The position numbers and the translations under genes were made by a program. Positions 47,505-57,074 of a DNA stretch of 64,000 bases are shown piece by piece (positions within the stretch are counted from its first letter, which is position 1; each line of letters begins with the position of its first letter). The notes below the pieces were generated by a model. It was given only the letters and a program-made list of their open reading frames with translations. It ran no database searches and was not told the DNA's origin. The stretch is from Candidatus Brachybacter algidus (GTDB lineage: Bacteria > Bacteroidota > Bacteroidia > Chitinophagales > Saprospiraceae): contig JADJSK010000001.1 of the NCBI GenBank assembly GCA_016711705.1, positions 806,001 through 870,000 of the forward strand. Reading direction: 5' to 3'.

Positions 47505-48050
47505 TCACTTCCGCTTAAATCTCAATACAAAATCTCCTTCTGCGAGTCCTTCTGCACCCACTACACCAATGATTGCCTTGTAAGGCTGAGTGGTGGCCAG
47601 AATATATTTGATCGTTCTGCTATGATCCTGGACCAGCCCACGCTTTTTATAATCCCACTTAAAATCAGCTTCGCATCGAATGCATGAACTTAAACGTGGC
47701 ACAATATTATTATCGCTTATCTCCCCTACCATATAACCATAGAGACTAAGGTTGAGTGAAGGATCTTTTGGTGTTACGGTAATTTCATATTCGTATCCGG
47801 AAGGTACATCTATAGAATACAAAACATGATTTCCGGTAAATTTCTTTTGCTGAGTTTGAACAAAGCAAGCTACATTGCTTTGCCATGCCCAGGAAAGGTC
47901 ATTCATCTTTTGACCGGTATTTAGGTTTCCAGGAATGCCGGCATCCATTTTTGCATCCAAAGGCAGATGTGTTACTTTGAAAGATTGTTGTCCCAGGCTT
48001 ACATTAAGTGAAAGAAATATAATTGATAAAATACTTAAGAATCTTTTCAT
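47505..48050 (-). CDS. Secreted protein of unknown function
   Basis: The ATG at 48050 gives 181 residues beginning with the signal peptide MKRFLSILSIIFLSLNVSLG; a longer frame back to 48131 would bury it. The mature protein has two regions of beta-type sequence (VACFVQTQQKKFTGNHVLYS; YEYEITVTPKDPSLNLSLYG) and a CIRCEADFKWDYKK segment with two cysteines. It ends GDFVLRFKRK. No family is recognised. The periplasm or cell surface is the likely location. Confidence 0.7.
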   Translation of the reverse strand: MKRFLSILSIIFLSLNVSLGQQSFKVTHLPLDAKMDAGIPGNLNTGQKMNDLSWAWQSNVACFVQTQQKKFTGNHVLYSIDVPSGYEYEITVTPKDPSLNLSLYGYMVGEISDNNIVPRLSSCIRCEADFKWDYKKRGLVQDHSRTIKYILATTQPYKAIIGVVGAEGLAEGDFVLRFKRK

Positions 48051-48077
48051 GTTTTTACAGATTTTAGAATTAAAATT

Positions 48078-48085
48078 CAAAGTTA
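48078..48085 (-). promoter_or_regulatory. Bacteroidota -7 element TAACTTTG
   Basis: Exact TAnnTTTG on the minus strand, 28 bp before the start of the secreted protein gene at 48050. Supports that start. Confidence 0.5.
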
Positions 48086-48255
48086 TCTGTAATACAATGT
48101 GATAATTCACCCGAAAGTATGATTTAAGCAAAGTTTTTGAGCTTAACTTTATTCGATATTATGATTACTGTAAATTAAAGAACTAAATCATTTCTATAAT
48201 TACAAAAATTATAAATTAAGTTAAATATGACGGAACGGTCAATAAATCAAATATC

Positions 48256-49308
48256 ATGAAAATAAATTTTACTATAATAACATTAATATTGTTTTTGATC
48301 CATAACTTATCCCTAAGTCAATGTCCTCCTTCAAATTTATATATTACTTCTCAAGCTTCATTGGATGAATTCAAACTGAATTATCCAAACTGTGAAGAAA
48401 TAGCAGGTGATCTCAGCGTCTTAGCAACCGACATTACAAACCTGGTTGGTCTGGATAATATTAAATCAGTGAAGGGAACGTTTTTCGTTACGGGAAGCTC
48501 CATGCTAAAAAACTTTGAAGGTTTGTCAAAATTAGAACGCATTGGAGACGCAGTCAGAATTCAGAGCAACGAAGGGCTTACTTCCTATGAGGGACTTAAC
48601 AATTTAAAGGTCGTAGCGGGCGAATATTGTTATTTGGAAGGGTCGCCTTTGATTAAAAATCTAAATGGATTGAACAAACTAGACTCAGTGATGGGTATTT
48701 TCCAGGTTTGGGGTATGGATGAAATGACTAGCTTGGAAGGGCTTGAAAGTCTTAAATATGTCGCTAATGATTTTGCTATATTTAGAAACAATAATCTAAA
48801 AAACTTATCAGGGTTAGGCGGACTATTGCAAGTTGACGGCTCCATGAGGGTTTATGAAAATAATACTATAAATTCACTCCAAGGGCTTAATAATGAAGCC
48901 CTACTCACCTCAAGTCTTGTTGTTAATTTCAATCCTTTACTTACTACTTGTGCAGTTGAAGCAATATGTAATTATTTAATCGCTCCTCCTTCTTTTTTCG
49001 TATTTTCAGACAATGCAATCGGTTGCAACAATGAAAATGAAGTGAAACAAGCTTGTCTTTCTAGTACTTCAACCTCTGGTTTTGATGACAAAATTATGGT
49101 ATCCTCTAATCCAGGTGATGGAAATATTGAGATTATTGGATCCGAAAGAATTGGTGCAATTAGTGTTTATGATTTATTTGGCAAAAAAATCAGCTCAGCT
49201 GAAGCTAAGAATGTAATTAATATTTCAAACTATCCATCTGGCATCTACATAATTCATCTGCAAATTGACAGCCAAAACAAAAGTTTTAAATATTTGAAAG
49301 TAAATTAA
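48256..49308 (+). CDS. Receptor L-domain/LRR-like T9SS-sorted protein
   Basis: The 350-residue protein has a signal peptide (FTIITLILFLIHNLSLSQ). Residues about 25-240 contain L-domain-like leucine-rich units (NLVGLDNIKSVKGTFFV, NFEGLSKLERIG, NLNGLNKLDSVMGIFQVWG, SLEGLESLKYV), each with a G-L pair. A cysteine pair caps the array (TTCAVEAICNYL). The last 75 residues (MVSSNPGDGNIEIIG, ISVYDLFGKKI, YPSGIYIIHLQI, KSFKYLKVN) form a T9SS type A sorting domain. It is predicted to be a surface-exposed binding protein. Ligand unknown. Confidence 0.87.
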   Translation: MKINFTIITLILFLIHNLSLSQCPPSNLYITSQASLDEFKLNYPNCEEIAGDLSVLATDITNLVGLDNIKSVKGTFFVTGSSMLKNFEGLSKLERIGDAVRIQSNEGLTSYEGLNNLKVVAGEYCYLEGSPLIKNLNGLNKLDSVMGIFQVWGMDEMTSLEGLESLKYVANDFAIFRNNNLKNLSGLGGLLQVDGSMRVYENNTINSLQGLNNEALLTSSLVVNFNPLLTTCAVEAICNYLIAPPSFFVFSDNAIGCNNENEVKQACLSSTSTSGFDDKIMVSSNPGDGNIEIIGSERIGAISVYDLFGKKISSAEAKNVINISNYPSGIYIIHLQIDSQNKSFKYLKVN

Positions 49309-49404
49309 GATGCAAATTGGAATTCATAAATAAGTTCCAATGTAATACTATGATTCCAAAATCAAAAAGATGACAATAAGAGTGAGGAATAATAGGTGAA
49401 AACA

Positions 49405-49437
49405 TATCCCCCTTGTTTGAGGGGGCCAAGGGGGAGT
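49405..49437. repeat. CCCCCTT/GGGGGCCAAGGGGG palindromic repeat
   Basis: ATCCCCCTTGTTTGAGGGGG plus CCAAGGGGGAG. Related to copies at 6996-7028 (same orientation) and 54320-54347 (inverted). Confidence 0.75.
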
Positions 49438-49498
49438 TATTGCTATTTATTTTAATTACTTGATTTACAAAACTAGAAAATTCATATTGATAGAAATA

Positions 49499-50083
49499 TC
49501 AAAATTCCCTGCGCCAAACTTGACCATCTTTCCTGGTAAACTCTATTAAACCGAAATCTTTGGCTACAGTATAATTCAAAAACTCAAACTTTCCTGATGG
49601 CTGATCATCATATACATAAACTACGAAAGTACTATCTCCTAAAAATTTATAATTTTTTAAAACATCAGCGGATCCTCCGGAATGCGAACTTATTTTCTCA
49701 TTCGAAACATTCAATGATGCGTAAAGCCCAAAGTCAGCAGAATTCGATCCTCTAAAATCGACAAACTGTCTGTCGTGAGCAGATATTTGAAATTGGACTA
49801 CTGGATTCGATGAAGAGGTTAATGTGGCAGATTCGATTTTGCAATTACTTCCACATTCATCACCACCGCAAAATTCTGTTGTTGAATTTTTGCTGATAGT
49901 GAATGTATCTAAAATTCCATTATCACTCTTGAAAACAAAGGGTGCGTCTTCCTGATAGGATTCAATCCAAGATTTTGCCTCAATTAAAAGTTCGGGTTCT
50001 GGAGGTTTGCATCCACAATCTTGTGAAGAAACCAAGCAGCATCCGGACAAAATAGTCAAAGCTATAAAGAGCACAAATTTCAT
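49499..50083 (-). CDS. Secreted cysteine-rich protein of unknown function
   Basis: The start at 50083 gives a signal peptide or lipoprotein-like leader (MKFVLFIALTILSGCC); the 19-residue extension to 50140 is disregarded. The mature region starts QDCGCKPPEPELLIEAKSW and has further cysteines (FCGGDECGSNCKIES), suggesting disulphides in the periplasm or outside. Beta-rich segments follow (VVQFQISAHDRQFVDFRG; TFVVYVYDDQPSGKFEFLNY). No named family. It lies next to tRNA-Leu. Confidence 0.7.
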   Translation of the reverse strand: MKFVLFIALTILSGCCLVSSQDCGCKPPEPELLIEAKSWIESYQEDAPFVFKSDNGILDTFTISKNSTTEFCGGDECGSNCKIESATLTSSSNPVVQFQISAHDRQFVDFRGSNSADFGLYASLNVSNEKISSHSGGSADVLKNYKFLGDSTFVVYVYDDQPSGKFEFLNYTVAKDFGLIEFTRKDGQVWRREF

Positions 50084-50192
50084 AGTAACGCTGATATTGA
50101 TTTCTAAATAAACGTATTCGCAACGAAAGTCGTTGGACATAAATGTTAGAAAAGGAAATTATAGATTTTGAAGACATCAGGGTAAAAAGAAG

Positions 50193-50274
50193 TGCGGGTG
50201 GAGGGACTCGAACCCCCATGCCTCGCGGCGCCAGATCCTAAGTCTGGTACGTCTACCAATTTCGCCACACCCGC
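50193..50274 (-). tRNA. tRNA-Leu (anticodon TAG)
   Basis: On the minus strand the acceptor arms GCGGGTG and CACCCGC pair across an 82-base gene. The D arm is followed by an anticodon stem CAGAC/CTCTG-like with loop CTTAGGA, giving anticodon TAG (reads CUA). A short variable arm (GCGCCGCGAGGC region) and the TPsiC arm GGGGTTCGAGTCCC are seen. The discriminator A is at 50193. CCA is not encoded. Confidence 0.95.
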
Positions 50275-50284
50275 AATAAGGATG

Positions 50285-50314
50285 CAAATGTAAAAGGTTA
50301 ATTTTAATTTGCAA
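50285..50314 (-). promoter_or_regulatory. Promoter of tRNA-Leu (TTG - 19 bp - TACATTTG)
   Basis: TACATTTG at 50285-50292 matches the -7 consensus, and TTG at 50312-50314 sits 19 bp upstream, the expected -33 spacing. The -7 box ends 10 bp before the mature tRNA. Confidence 0.75.
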
Positions 50315-50375
50315 GAAATATTAAATATTTTTTTCTACTTTTTTTGTCTTTTGTTAAACAAAAAAACACAACTCT

Positions 50376-52208
50376 CTATCTTACAAGGGTTACGCTGCCT
50401 TTTAAAACTTGAATTCTTTCATTTAAAAATTCCACTTCTGCATAAAAAGCATAGACATCCGGATTACACTCCTGACCTTTGAAGGTCCCATCCCACCCTT
50501 CTGATGTTTCCCCGGGCGTTAGATCTTTACCTTCATAAACGCATGCACCCCAGCGATTAAAAACTCTTAATCTCTTTATACTTTTAGCGCCTGGATTTGG
50601 AAATATCGTAAATCCGTCGTTGATGCCATCATAATTAGGACTAAAGACATTTGGCGCGAACACATTGAAATTGTCAATAATCCTTATTTCCAAAGAGTCA
50701 TTTGTAATGCAACCTTTCTCATCTTGAGCTTTGACATAAAAAATCCCATCTTTAGCAGGTCTGAAATTTACCTCAGAACAATTGAAGCAATCTTCGATCA
50801 AATCAGCAGGGATCCATTCAAAAGTCGTTTGACCAAAAGCATTCGAGGTAATAGCCTTCAGATCAATAAAATCACCCAACTCCACAAGAGCAGAAGGTAA
50901 GGCACGCAATTCTACTTCCAATGGTGATTCACAACATTTAGCTATGAATGTTTTATTTATCGTATGCACACATCCATCTTGTGAAGTAATGGTCAGATTG
51001 ATTGATTTATATCCGGGAGTATCATATTTGATCTTGGGTGGATTCTGATCAGTAAAAACACTGGGATTCACATTGCTTCCAAAATTCCAATTCCAACTAA
51101 CTATCGGATCAGTAGGAGCTGTGGATAAATTAATAAAAGTCAATGAATCTTCAAAACAAGTACCTTCGGGTTCAATGTCAAAGGCAGCTCTAGCACCTAG
51201 AAATTCCCCAGTACCACCAAATTCCATAAAAAAGCCTTGACCTGAAGGAGAAAAGTTATTGACGATAAAAGCATAGCTCTTTCCTTCAACCATATCAATA
51301 TATTTCACCCAACTATCATTCCCGTCATTACAACCGGGGTACTCGACCAAATCGCCACTTGTAAAGTTTAATCCAGTAGGCCCTGTGCATTGAATCCATG
51401 AGGCTTTAGGAGCGCCAACATTTTCCCCTGCTGCACCACATCGTAATGTTTTTTTATTTGGACAATCATTCAAACCACCCGGCAATTCAAATAATGCGTA
51501 ATCCAGATCGTCCTCTTCCTTTAAAGGTGTCAATTTTATAACCAAAGTACCTGATTTACTGCAAGTCCAGCGATACCAAGAGGAAGCATTTTCAGAATTT
51601 AAACAAGTTCCTGGAGGGATCTCATTATTTAGATCGCCCGTACCTAATAAATTGGCAATAAAGACAGATGATTTGTCACACAGTATCTTACCGGTTGGGC
51701 AGTCACCATCAGGCACATAAGTTAAATTGTAATTGTTAAGACACAATTGGAAGCTACCCGTGACATCATTTCTGGCACTGACGTTAATATAGTACTCCTG
51801 CCCTATTGTCAATGGCCCTGCATAAGCATCTACTTTATGTTCATCAAATGCATCTGAAAAACATTGAATTTCAACCAGAGCTGAACATGGGCCTGAAAAT
51901 AGAATTATTTGTGGATTTTTCAAAGTACCATTATCATTGCCTATAGCAGCTCCTGTAACTTTTAGATTTATAAAATTTGCTTCTGCTGTAAATTTGAACC
52001 ACACATCCCTGGCTGTTTTATCATTCGGAATACATGTATATTCAGAAGGAATAGAAGGAGTAGTCCCAAAAGTATTAAAAGCACCATAAGTTGAACAGTA
52101 ATTGGTAACATCTGCAAGTTCAATGGCGTCAATACAGTCATCGTTTGGAGCCTGTGCGTAGGCTCGAAATGATAAAGTAATCAAGACAAGTATAGAAAAT
52201 AATCTCAT
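50376..52208 (-). CDS. Secreted PKD protein with T9SS type B sorting domain
   Basis: The 610-residue protein has a signal peptide (MRLFSILVLITLSFRAYA). The start APNDDCIDAIELADVTNYCS begins a jelly-roll-like module often seen in T9SS proteins. A PKD domain (CFEDSLTFINLSTAPTDPIV to SWNWNFG and YDTPGYKSINLTI) lies near 350-430. The last 95 residues (VFAPNVFSPNYDGINDGFTI to FNRWGACVYEG, then DVYAFYAEV) are the gliding-motility-type T9SS type B sorting domain. It is predicted to be exported and attached or released at the surface. Cargo-type function unknown. Confidence 0.9.
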   Translation of the reverse strand: MRLFSILVLITLSFRAYAQAPNDDCIDAIELADVTNYCSTYGAFNTFGTTPSIPSEYTCIPNDKTARDVWFKFTAEANFINLKVTGAAIGNDNGTLKNPQIILFSGPCSALVEIQCFSDAFDEHKVDAYAGPLTIGQEYYINVSARNDVTGSFQLCLNNYNLTYVPDGDCPTGKILCDKSSVFIANLLGTGDLNNEIPPGTCLNSENASSWYRWTCSKSGTLVIKLTPLKEEDDLDYALFELPGGLNDCPNKKTLRCGAAGENVGAPKASWIQCTGPTGLNFTSGDLVEYPGCNDGNDSWVKYIDMVEGKSYAFIVNNFSPSGQGFFMEFGGTGEFLGARAAFDIEPEGTCFEDSLTFINLSTAPTDPIVSWNWNFGSNVNPSVFTDQNPPKIKYDTPGYKSINLTITSQDGCVHTINKTFIAKCCESPLEVELRALPSALVELGDFIDLKAITSNAFGQTTFEWIPADLIEDCFNCSEVNFRPAKDGIFYVKAQDEKGCITNDSLEIRIIDNFNVFAPNVFSPNYDGINDGFTIFPNPGAKSIKRLRVFNRWGACVYEGKDLTPGETSEGWDGTFKGQECNPDVYAFYAEVEFLNERIQVLKGSVTLVR

Positions 52209-52348
52209 ATGATAATTTAAAATAATATAGATTCTCTGAATTACTCCAAGATATATCTAAACAACTTAAAGAACGAATAAAATACTTATAATGTTAGTTA
52301 ACTAGAATTTGTTTTAGCAAATTTGTGCTTTAAAACAAAAAAGGCTGC

Positions 52349-53059
52349 ATGATAAAAAATATTCCTAACGCTCTTACCCTATTGAATTTATTTTGTGGAG
52401 CACTTGCTGTGGTAAGCATCTTGAATTTACATATTGAAGAAGCACTTGTTTTGCATGGAATTTGTTTGCTTGCTGATTTTCTTGATGGCCTGTTAGCAAG
52501 AAAATTAAAGGTGGATGGTCCGTTAGGCGTGCAGCTGGATTCATTGGCAGATGTCGTTTCTTTTGGAGTTTTCCGATCTGCGATTGTTTACGTTTTCTTG
52601 GCTCAATCGTGGGATATAGATCCAGCTATGAGTACATTAAGTGATAGAATGTATCTTTACCCTGCCTTCTTGTTGGCGGTATTTGGAGGTCTGAGATTAG
52701 CCAGATTTAATATATCTACAGAGCAAAGCGATAAATTTATTGGAATACCCATACCTGCCATGGCGATGTTCTTTGCGGGACTACTTTTAATCCAACAAGA
52801 TGGAAATATTGCACTTATTGAAATCATTGAAAAGAAATGGTTCTTGTATGGAAGTGTAATTATTTTCTCATTTTTAATGAATAGTAAATTCGATCATTTT
52901 AAAATAAAACCTACAAAAGAGTTTCTCACTCAACCGTTTATTATCCTTTTATTGGGTTCAATTGTAGGCTTAGTCATTTTCTACCCAGTAATTTCACTCT
53001 CCGCAGGAATATTATTGTATTCATGTCTTTCAATAATTTCTAACTTTGTGAAAATTTGA
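52349..53059 (+). CDS. pssA: CDP-diacylglycerol--serine O-phosphatidyltransferase
   Basis: This 236-residue inner-membrane enzyme condenses CDP-diacylglycerol with serine to make phosphatidylserine, the precursor of phosphatidylethanolamine. The CDP-alcohol phosphotransferase signature DG-x2-AR-x8-G-x3-D-x3-D is complete: Asp46-Gly47, Ala50-Arg51, Gly60, Asp64 and Asp68 (DFLDGLLARKLKVDGPLG). About seven transmembrane helices follow. The start MIKNIPNALTLLNLFCG is typical for the family. It is followed closely by purS. Confidence 0.94.
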   Translation: MIKNIPNALTLLNLFCGALAVVSILNLHIEEALVLHGICLLADFLDGLLARKLKVDGPLGVQLDSLADVVSFGVFRSAIVYVFLAQSWDIDPAMSTLSDRMYLYPAFLLAVFGGLRLARFNISTEQSDKFIGIPIPAMAMFFAGLLLIQQDGNIALIEIIEKKWFLYGSVIIFSFLMNSKFDHFKIKPTKEFLTQPFIILLLGSIVGLVIFYPVISLSAGILLYSCLSIISNFVKI

Positions 53060-53100
53060 TTACCCGCTATACAGTCTAAAAATAAAATTTACAAAATACA

Positions 53101-53352
53101 ATGAAGTATATCGCAGAGATAAATATCATGCCACTTAAGGAATTATTGGATCCACAAGGAAAGACCATCACTGTCAACCTTCCCCATATCGGAATACACG
53201 GCGTGGAAGACCTTAGAGTTGGAAAACATTTGACGATGACTTTCGAAAGTGCTGATGATGCAAGTGCTGAAAATCTCGTTACAGAAGCTTGTGATAAACT
53301 ATTAGCTAATAAGATCATGGAGTATTACACCTTTACGATCTCCGTCGCATAA
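53101..53352 (+). CDS. purS: Phosphoribosylformylglycinamidine synthase subunit PurS
   Basis: The 83-residue protein reads MKYIAEINIMPLKELLDPQG, then VNLPHIGIHGVEDLRVGKHL, the PurS fold of one strand-helix repeat. PurS forms a complex with small PurL and PurQ in purine synthesis and channels ammonia. Neither partner is in this window. The stop overlaps the rsmI ATG (53352), which indicates coupled translation. Confidence 0.92.
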   Translation: MKYIAEINIMPLKELLDPQGKTITVNLPHIGIHGVEDLRVGKHLTMTFESADDASAENLVTEACDKLLANKIMEYYTFTISVA

Positions 53353-54083
53353 TGGATTCTACTTTTGCCGGACAACTGCATGTAGTGCCAACACCCATTG
53401 GCAATCTTGGTGATTTTACTTTGAGGGCTATTGAAATCCTAAAGTCTGTTTCTTTGATTTATGCCGAGGATACGAGGACATCAGGCCATCTCATGAAAAA
53501 ATATGAGATTACTACTCAACTGCGACCATATCACTCATTTAATGAGCACAAGGCTGTCGAGCACATACTTTCCACTGTCCAATCAGGCCAGGATATCGCA
53601 TTGATATCGGATGCCGGCACGCCCGGTATATCAGATCCCGGTTATTTACTTATTCGGGCATTGAAACAAGCAGGCGTCAAAGTAACTTGTTTACCCGGGC
53701 CAACTGCATTTGTTCCCGCACTAGTAATGAGTGGATTGCCTAGCGATAAATTCTTTTTCGAAGGCTTTCTGCCCCACAAAAAAGGTAGACAAACACGTTT
53801 GACTGAAATATCACAATTGCCTTGCACTGTAATCATGTATGAGTCACCATTCAGGCTGCAGAAATGTATCGAAGAACTCATCCTTCATTGCGGAGAAGAG
53901 CGCTTGGCGTGCATAGTTCGGGAGATCTCTAAGATTCATGAACAAGCAGTTACTGCGTCACTTTCAGAATTATTGTCACAACTCAATACTGCAAAGATTC
54001 CACAAAAAGGAGAAATAGTCATCTTGTTGGGAGGGAAGGAAAAAGAGAAAAAGGTAAAAAAGGAGCATAGTATTATAGTTTAA
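53352..54083 (+). CDS. rsmI: 16S rRNA (cytidine(1402)-2'-O)-methyltransferase RsmI
   Basis: The 243-residue tetrapyrrole-methylase-fold enzyme has the family motifs LHVVPTPIGNLGDFTLRAIE (about 9-28), YAEDTRTSGHLMKKYEI, ALISDAGTPGISDPGYLL (about 83-100) and CLPGPTAFVPALVMSGLP. It methylates the ribose of C1402 in 16S rRNA together with RsmH. The C-terminus is lysine-rich. It overlaps purS by one base and is the last gene of this small operon. Confidence 0.95.
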   Translation: MDSTFAGQLHVVPTPIGNLGDFTLRAIEILKSVSLIYAEDTRTSGHLMKKYEITTQLRPYHSFNEHKAVEHILSTVQSGQDIALISDAGTPGISDPGYLLIRALKQAGVKVTCLPGPTAFVPALVMSGLPSDKFFFEGFLPHKKGRQTRLTEISQLPCTVIMYESPFRLQKCIEELILHCGEERLACIVREISKIHEQAVTASLSELLSQLNTAKIPQKGEIVILLGGKEKEKKVKKEHSIIV

Positions 54084-54515
54084 AAGTATTAGAGTAGAAT
54101 AGTATTTAATTTACGGTCTACTGCCTATAGCTTACAGCCTAGAAAAGGCCTGAAAGGTCGCATCCCATGGCGAATTGCGAAAGCTGCTCGCGAATAAATG
54201 AAGCAAATTCCAATTTAATCGACACAATCCGTGCAATCCGTGTAATCCCTTTAAATGCCTGCCTTATTTGGCAGGCAAGCGTGATTCAGACAAAATCCAA
54301 ATACGTGATTCCGTTAAAGACTCCCCCTAGCCCCCTCAAAAGGGGGAAATCAACTCATTGCACCTTTAGGATTAAACATTACGACTACAAATTTCATATT
54401 TTTGTAAAATCACTGTTAATAAAAGTATAAAATAAAGTCAAATCCCGACTTACGGCTTATAGCTTAATGCCTACCGCCAAATGCCTGCAGCCATTACAAT
54501 AATCTTTAAACATCA
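54084..54515. other. Intergenic stretch with palindromic repeats
   Basis: A hairpin TGCCTGCC/GGCAGGCA with six-base loop is at 54256-54277. CTCCCCCTAG/CCCCCTCAAAAGGGGG at 54320-54347 is an inverted copy of the repeat at 6996 and 49405. No gene. Confidence 0.7.
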
Positions 54516-56894
54516 TTACTTTCCCCTCAACTCTTCCTCAAACAACTTAAATATCCTTTTATACTCATCTGTCCACGATTCCGGTTGGGTAAATCCATGG
54601 TCTTGAGTAGGATAAGCAGCTACTTCCCAATTGTCCTTTCCAAGATCAATAAGTCTTTGTTGGAGGCGCACCACATCTTGAAAATGCACATTGACATCTA
54701 TCATACCATGGCAAATCAAAAGCCTATTTTTGAGCCCTTCGGCAAAATTTATCGGAGAACTTCTAGCATAAGCGATGCTATCCTGCACCGGCGTGTTGAG
54801 AATCTGCGCCGTATATCCATGATTGTAATGCTCCCAATCAGTCACAGGTCTGAGTGCTGCACCTGCCTTAAAAATATCAGGTTCAGTGAACAAAGCCATT
54901 AAAGTAATAAAGCCGCCATATGAACCTCCGTAAATGCCTATTCTAGCGGCATCGACACCACAATTGGCTACTAAATAATTTGCTCCATCGACTTGATCTG
55001 TCAAATCTTTACCACCCATAAATCTATAAATATCAGTCCTTACATCGCGTCCATAGCCTGCACTTGCCCTATAATCCATATCCAAAACTGTATAACCGAG
55101 GTCGGCCAACATATTATGAAACATATATTCTCTAAAATAATAACTCCACCATTTGTGCGCATTCTGCAAATAACCGGCTCCATGTACAAAGATGACGGCA
55201 GGTTTCAGAGGATCCTGAACTTTTGGTTTATAAAGTCGGGAATAAATTTCCTTACCGTCACGGGCTGTAACTTTGACTATTTCAAGAATGCGCCAAGGGT
55301 ATTTAGAAAATTCCTCTGAACGGGACTTATCTGTAATTCTAGTCAGTTTTCCATTTGTCCTAGCTTCCTGAATATATAATTCCCATGGAATATTGGTAGA
55401 AGAGCTTAAAAAGGCAACATATTTAAAGTCTTTTGAAAAACATACATCCTCCAGACCAGTGCCAAGATTAGTTATAATTTCATTTTTTCCGGAAGCGATA
55501 TTTAATTTTACAATAGTGTGGCTTCCAGGTTCAGATTGATTGGTGACCAAGAAAAGGTCCTTTTTATCAATAGACAAGAAGACATGCTGAACTTCATACG
55601 AACCTTGAGTCAACGACTTCTTTATCCCGGTTTTCACATTGATCAAATACAAATGCGAATAGCCACTTACCTCTGATGAAAAGATAATATTATCATTATC
55701 CAACCATTTAAGATAGCCTGGATTGTATACGCTTCCACAAAGCGGGCCTCCTATCCATGCTTCATCGTGCTGATGGTCGAGGGTAATTAATTGGTTTTTA
55801 AATCCACTGAACCAGCAGATCCATCTATCCTTAAAATCATACGAATACACCTGAATGATAGCATTATGTCCATTTGCGCTCCACACGGGATCATTTATTT
55901 TACATTCCTTTGCTTTATTCAGTTTTACCAAAGAATCTTTTAAAGTAGGATAATTATCATAGAAATCCGGTATAACTTTTATACCCGGTAAAACATTCAG
56001 GTCTAAATGAAACAAACTATCATTTTGAAAATCATAGAACTGCATAAAATTGGTAAAATAATTTTCTCCAACCTTTGATCTGCCGTCAATATTACTTGTA
56101 TAACCGGATCTAGTGACATATTCGGGTATCATCGTTAGACTGCCTAATGGTCTACTCTTAGAAGTACGAAAAGAAATAAAATTCCCGTCGGGGCTCAAAG
56201 TTGCATTGTCAAATCTATCATCAGTTAATTGGAAACCATATGGAATAAGATTTTTCTCAACCTTTTTCGCTAATTTTCTATTAGCATTCTTTTCATTCAA
56301 CTCTTTAAACCTTGGGAATAAACGATATTGTTCATTGGTTAATTTGGCGTCTTTTGTGTCTAACTTTTTAGAATCGGTAGTCGCAGTGCGATTCTTCTTT
56401 ATCAAAAAAATTTGAGTTGTCTGCCCGTTGGTGACATTCCAGCTAAATAGCTCATCATTCACCAAATATATTATTTTCGAACCATCGTCGTCAAAGCCTG
56501 CGATTCTTTCATACTCGGCAGTCTGAGTAACACGAAGTACTTTCTTCTTTTCATTGACATAGAAAATATCACCTGCTTCATTGTAACAATAGGATGTCCT
56601 TTGTTTGGAGTAAAAGATGTCAGTCGTACTTAAAATGGCTGGAGAATTTTGATCAGTAAGTTTGGTGATTTTTTTTCCTGTTGGATCACATTTATACAAT
56701 GAATCTGATGTAGCATTGTCAGGGTTCCACATAAAATAGACTTTATTGTCAATGCCCCAGTATACTTGCTTGGGAGAGGCTCCGATCCATTTAGGATCCT
56801 GCATAATTTTTTGGATGGTGAGTTTAGAGGATTGGGAATGAGCTACCCAAGGGAGGATTGAAAGAGCTATTAAAAAAGTAAAAGTAAATTTCAT
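54516..56894 (-). CDS. S9-family peptidase (dipeptidyl-peptidase IV-like)
   Basis: The 792-residue protein has a signal peptide (FTFLIALSILPWVAHSQ), so it acts in the periplasm or outside. An N-terminal propeller (residues about 30-520) precedes the alpha/beta-hydrolase domain. The serine nucleophile is in GIYGGSYGGFITL (near 657), the acid in CHGMIDVNVHFQD (near 733) and the histidine in DHGFTQP (near 766), the order Ser-Asp-His of prolyl oligopeptidases. It probably removes dipeptides from peptide N-termini or cleaves after proline. Monocistronic. Confidence 0.93.
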   Translation of the reverse strand: MKFTFTFLIALSILPWVAHSQSSKLTIQKIMQDPKWIGASPKQVYWGIDNKVYFMWNPDNATSDSLYKCDPTGKKITKLTDQNSPAILSTTDIFYSKQRTSYCYNEAGDIFYVNEKKKVLRVTQTAEYERIAGFDDDGSKIIYLVNDELFSWNVTNGQTTQIFLIKKNRTATTDSKKLDTKDAKLTNEQYRLFPRFKELNEKNANRKLAKKVEKNLIPYGFQLTDDRFDNATLSPDGNFISFRTSKSRPLGSLTMIPEYVTRSGYTSNIDGRSKVGENYFTNFMQFYDFQNDSLFHLDLNVLPGIKVIPDFYDNYPTLKDSLVKLNKAKECKINDPVWSANGHNAIIQVYSYDFKDRWICWFSGFKNQLITLDHQHDEAWIGGPLCGSVYNPGYLKWLDNDNIIFSSEVSGYSHLYLINVKTGIKKSLTQGSYEVQHVFLSIDKKDLFLVTNQSEPGSHTIVKLNIASGKNEIITNLGTGLEDVCFSKDFKYVAFLSSSTNIPWELYIQEARTNGKLTRITDKSRSEEFSKYPWRILEIVKVTARDGKEIYSRLYKPKVQDPLKPAVIFVHGAGYLQNAHKWWSYYFREYMFHNMLADLGYTVLDMDYRASAGYGRDVRTDIYRFMGGKDLTDQVDGANYLVANCGVDAARIGIYGGSYGGFITLMALFTEPDIFKAGAALRPVTDWEHYNHGYTAQILNTPVQDSIAYARSSPINFAEGLKNRLLICHGMIDVNVHFQDVVRLQQRLIDLGKDNWEVAAYPTQDHGFTQPESWTDEYKRIFKLFEEELRGK

Positions 56895-57045
56895 GAAAGA
56901 TGTACTTTGATAATTACATAAGATAAAGTCAATAAAAGTACATTTTAAGTTGAGAAAGGAAGGAAATAAATGGGAGGAGAGGGAGAAATGCGTGAATTGG
57001 GGGGATATTTTTTAATTAGGCACTTTTTCAATAAATAAAAATGCT

Positions 57046-57053
57046 TATCTTTG
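57046..57053 (+). promoter_or_regulatory. Bacteroidota -7 element TATCTTTG upstream of the transposase-like gene
   Basis: Exact TAnnTTTG match 21 bp before the ATG at 57075, so the gene has its own host-type promoter. Confidence 0.55.
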
Positions 57054-57074
57054 AACAACCCAAATCAAATTACC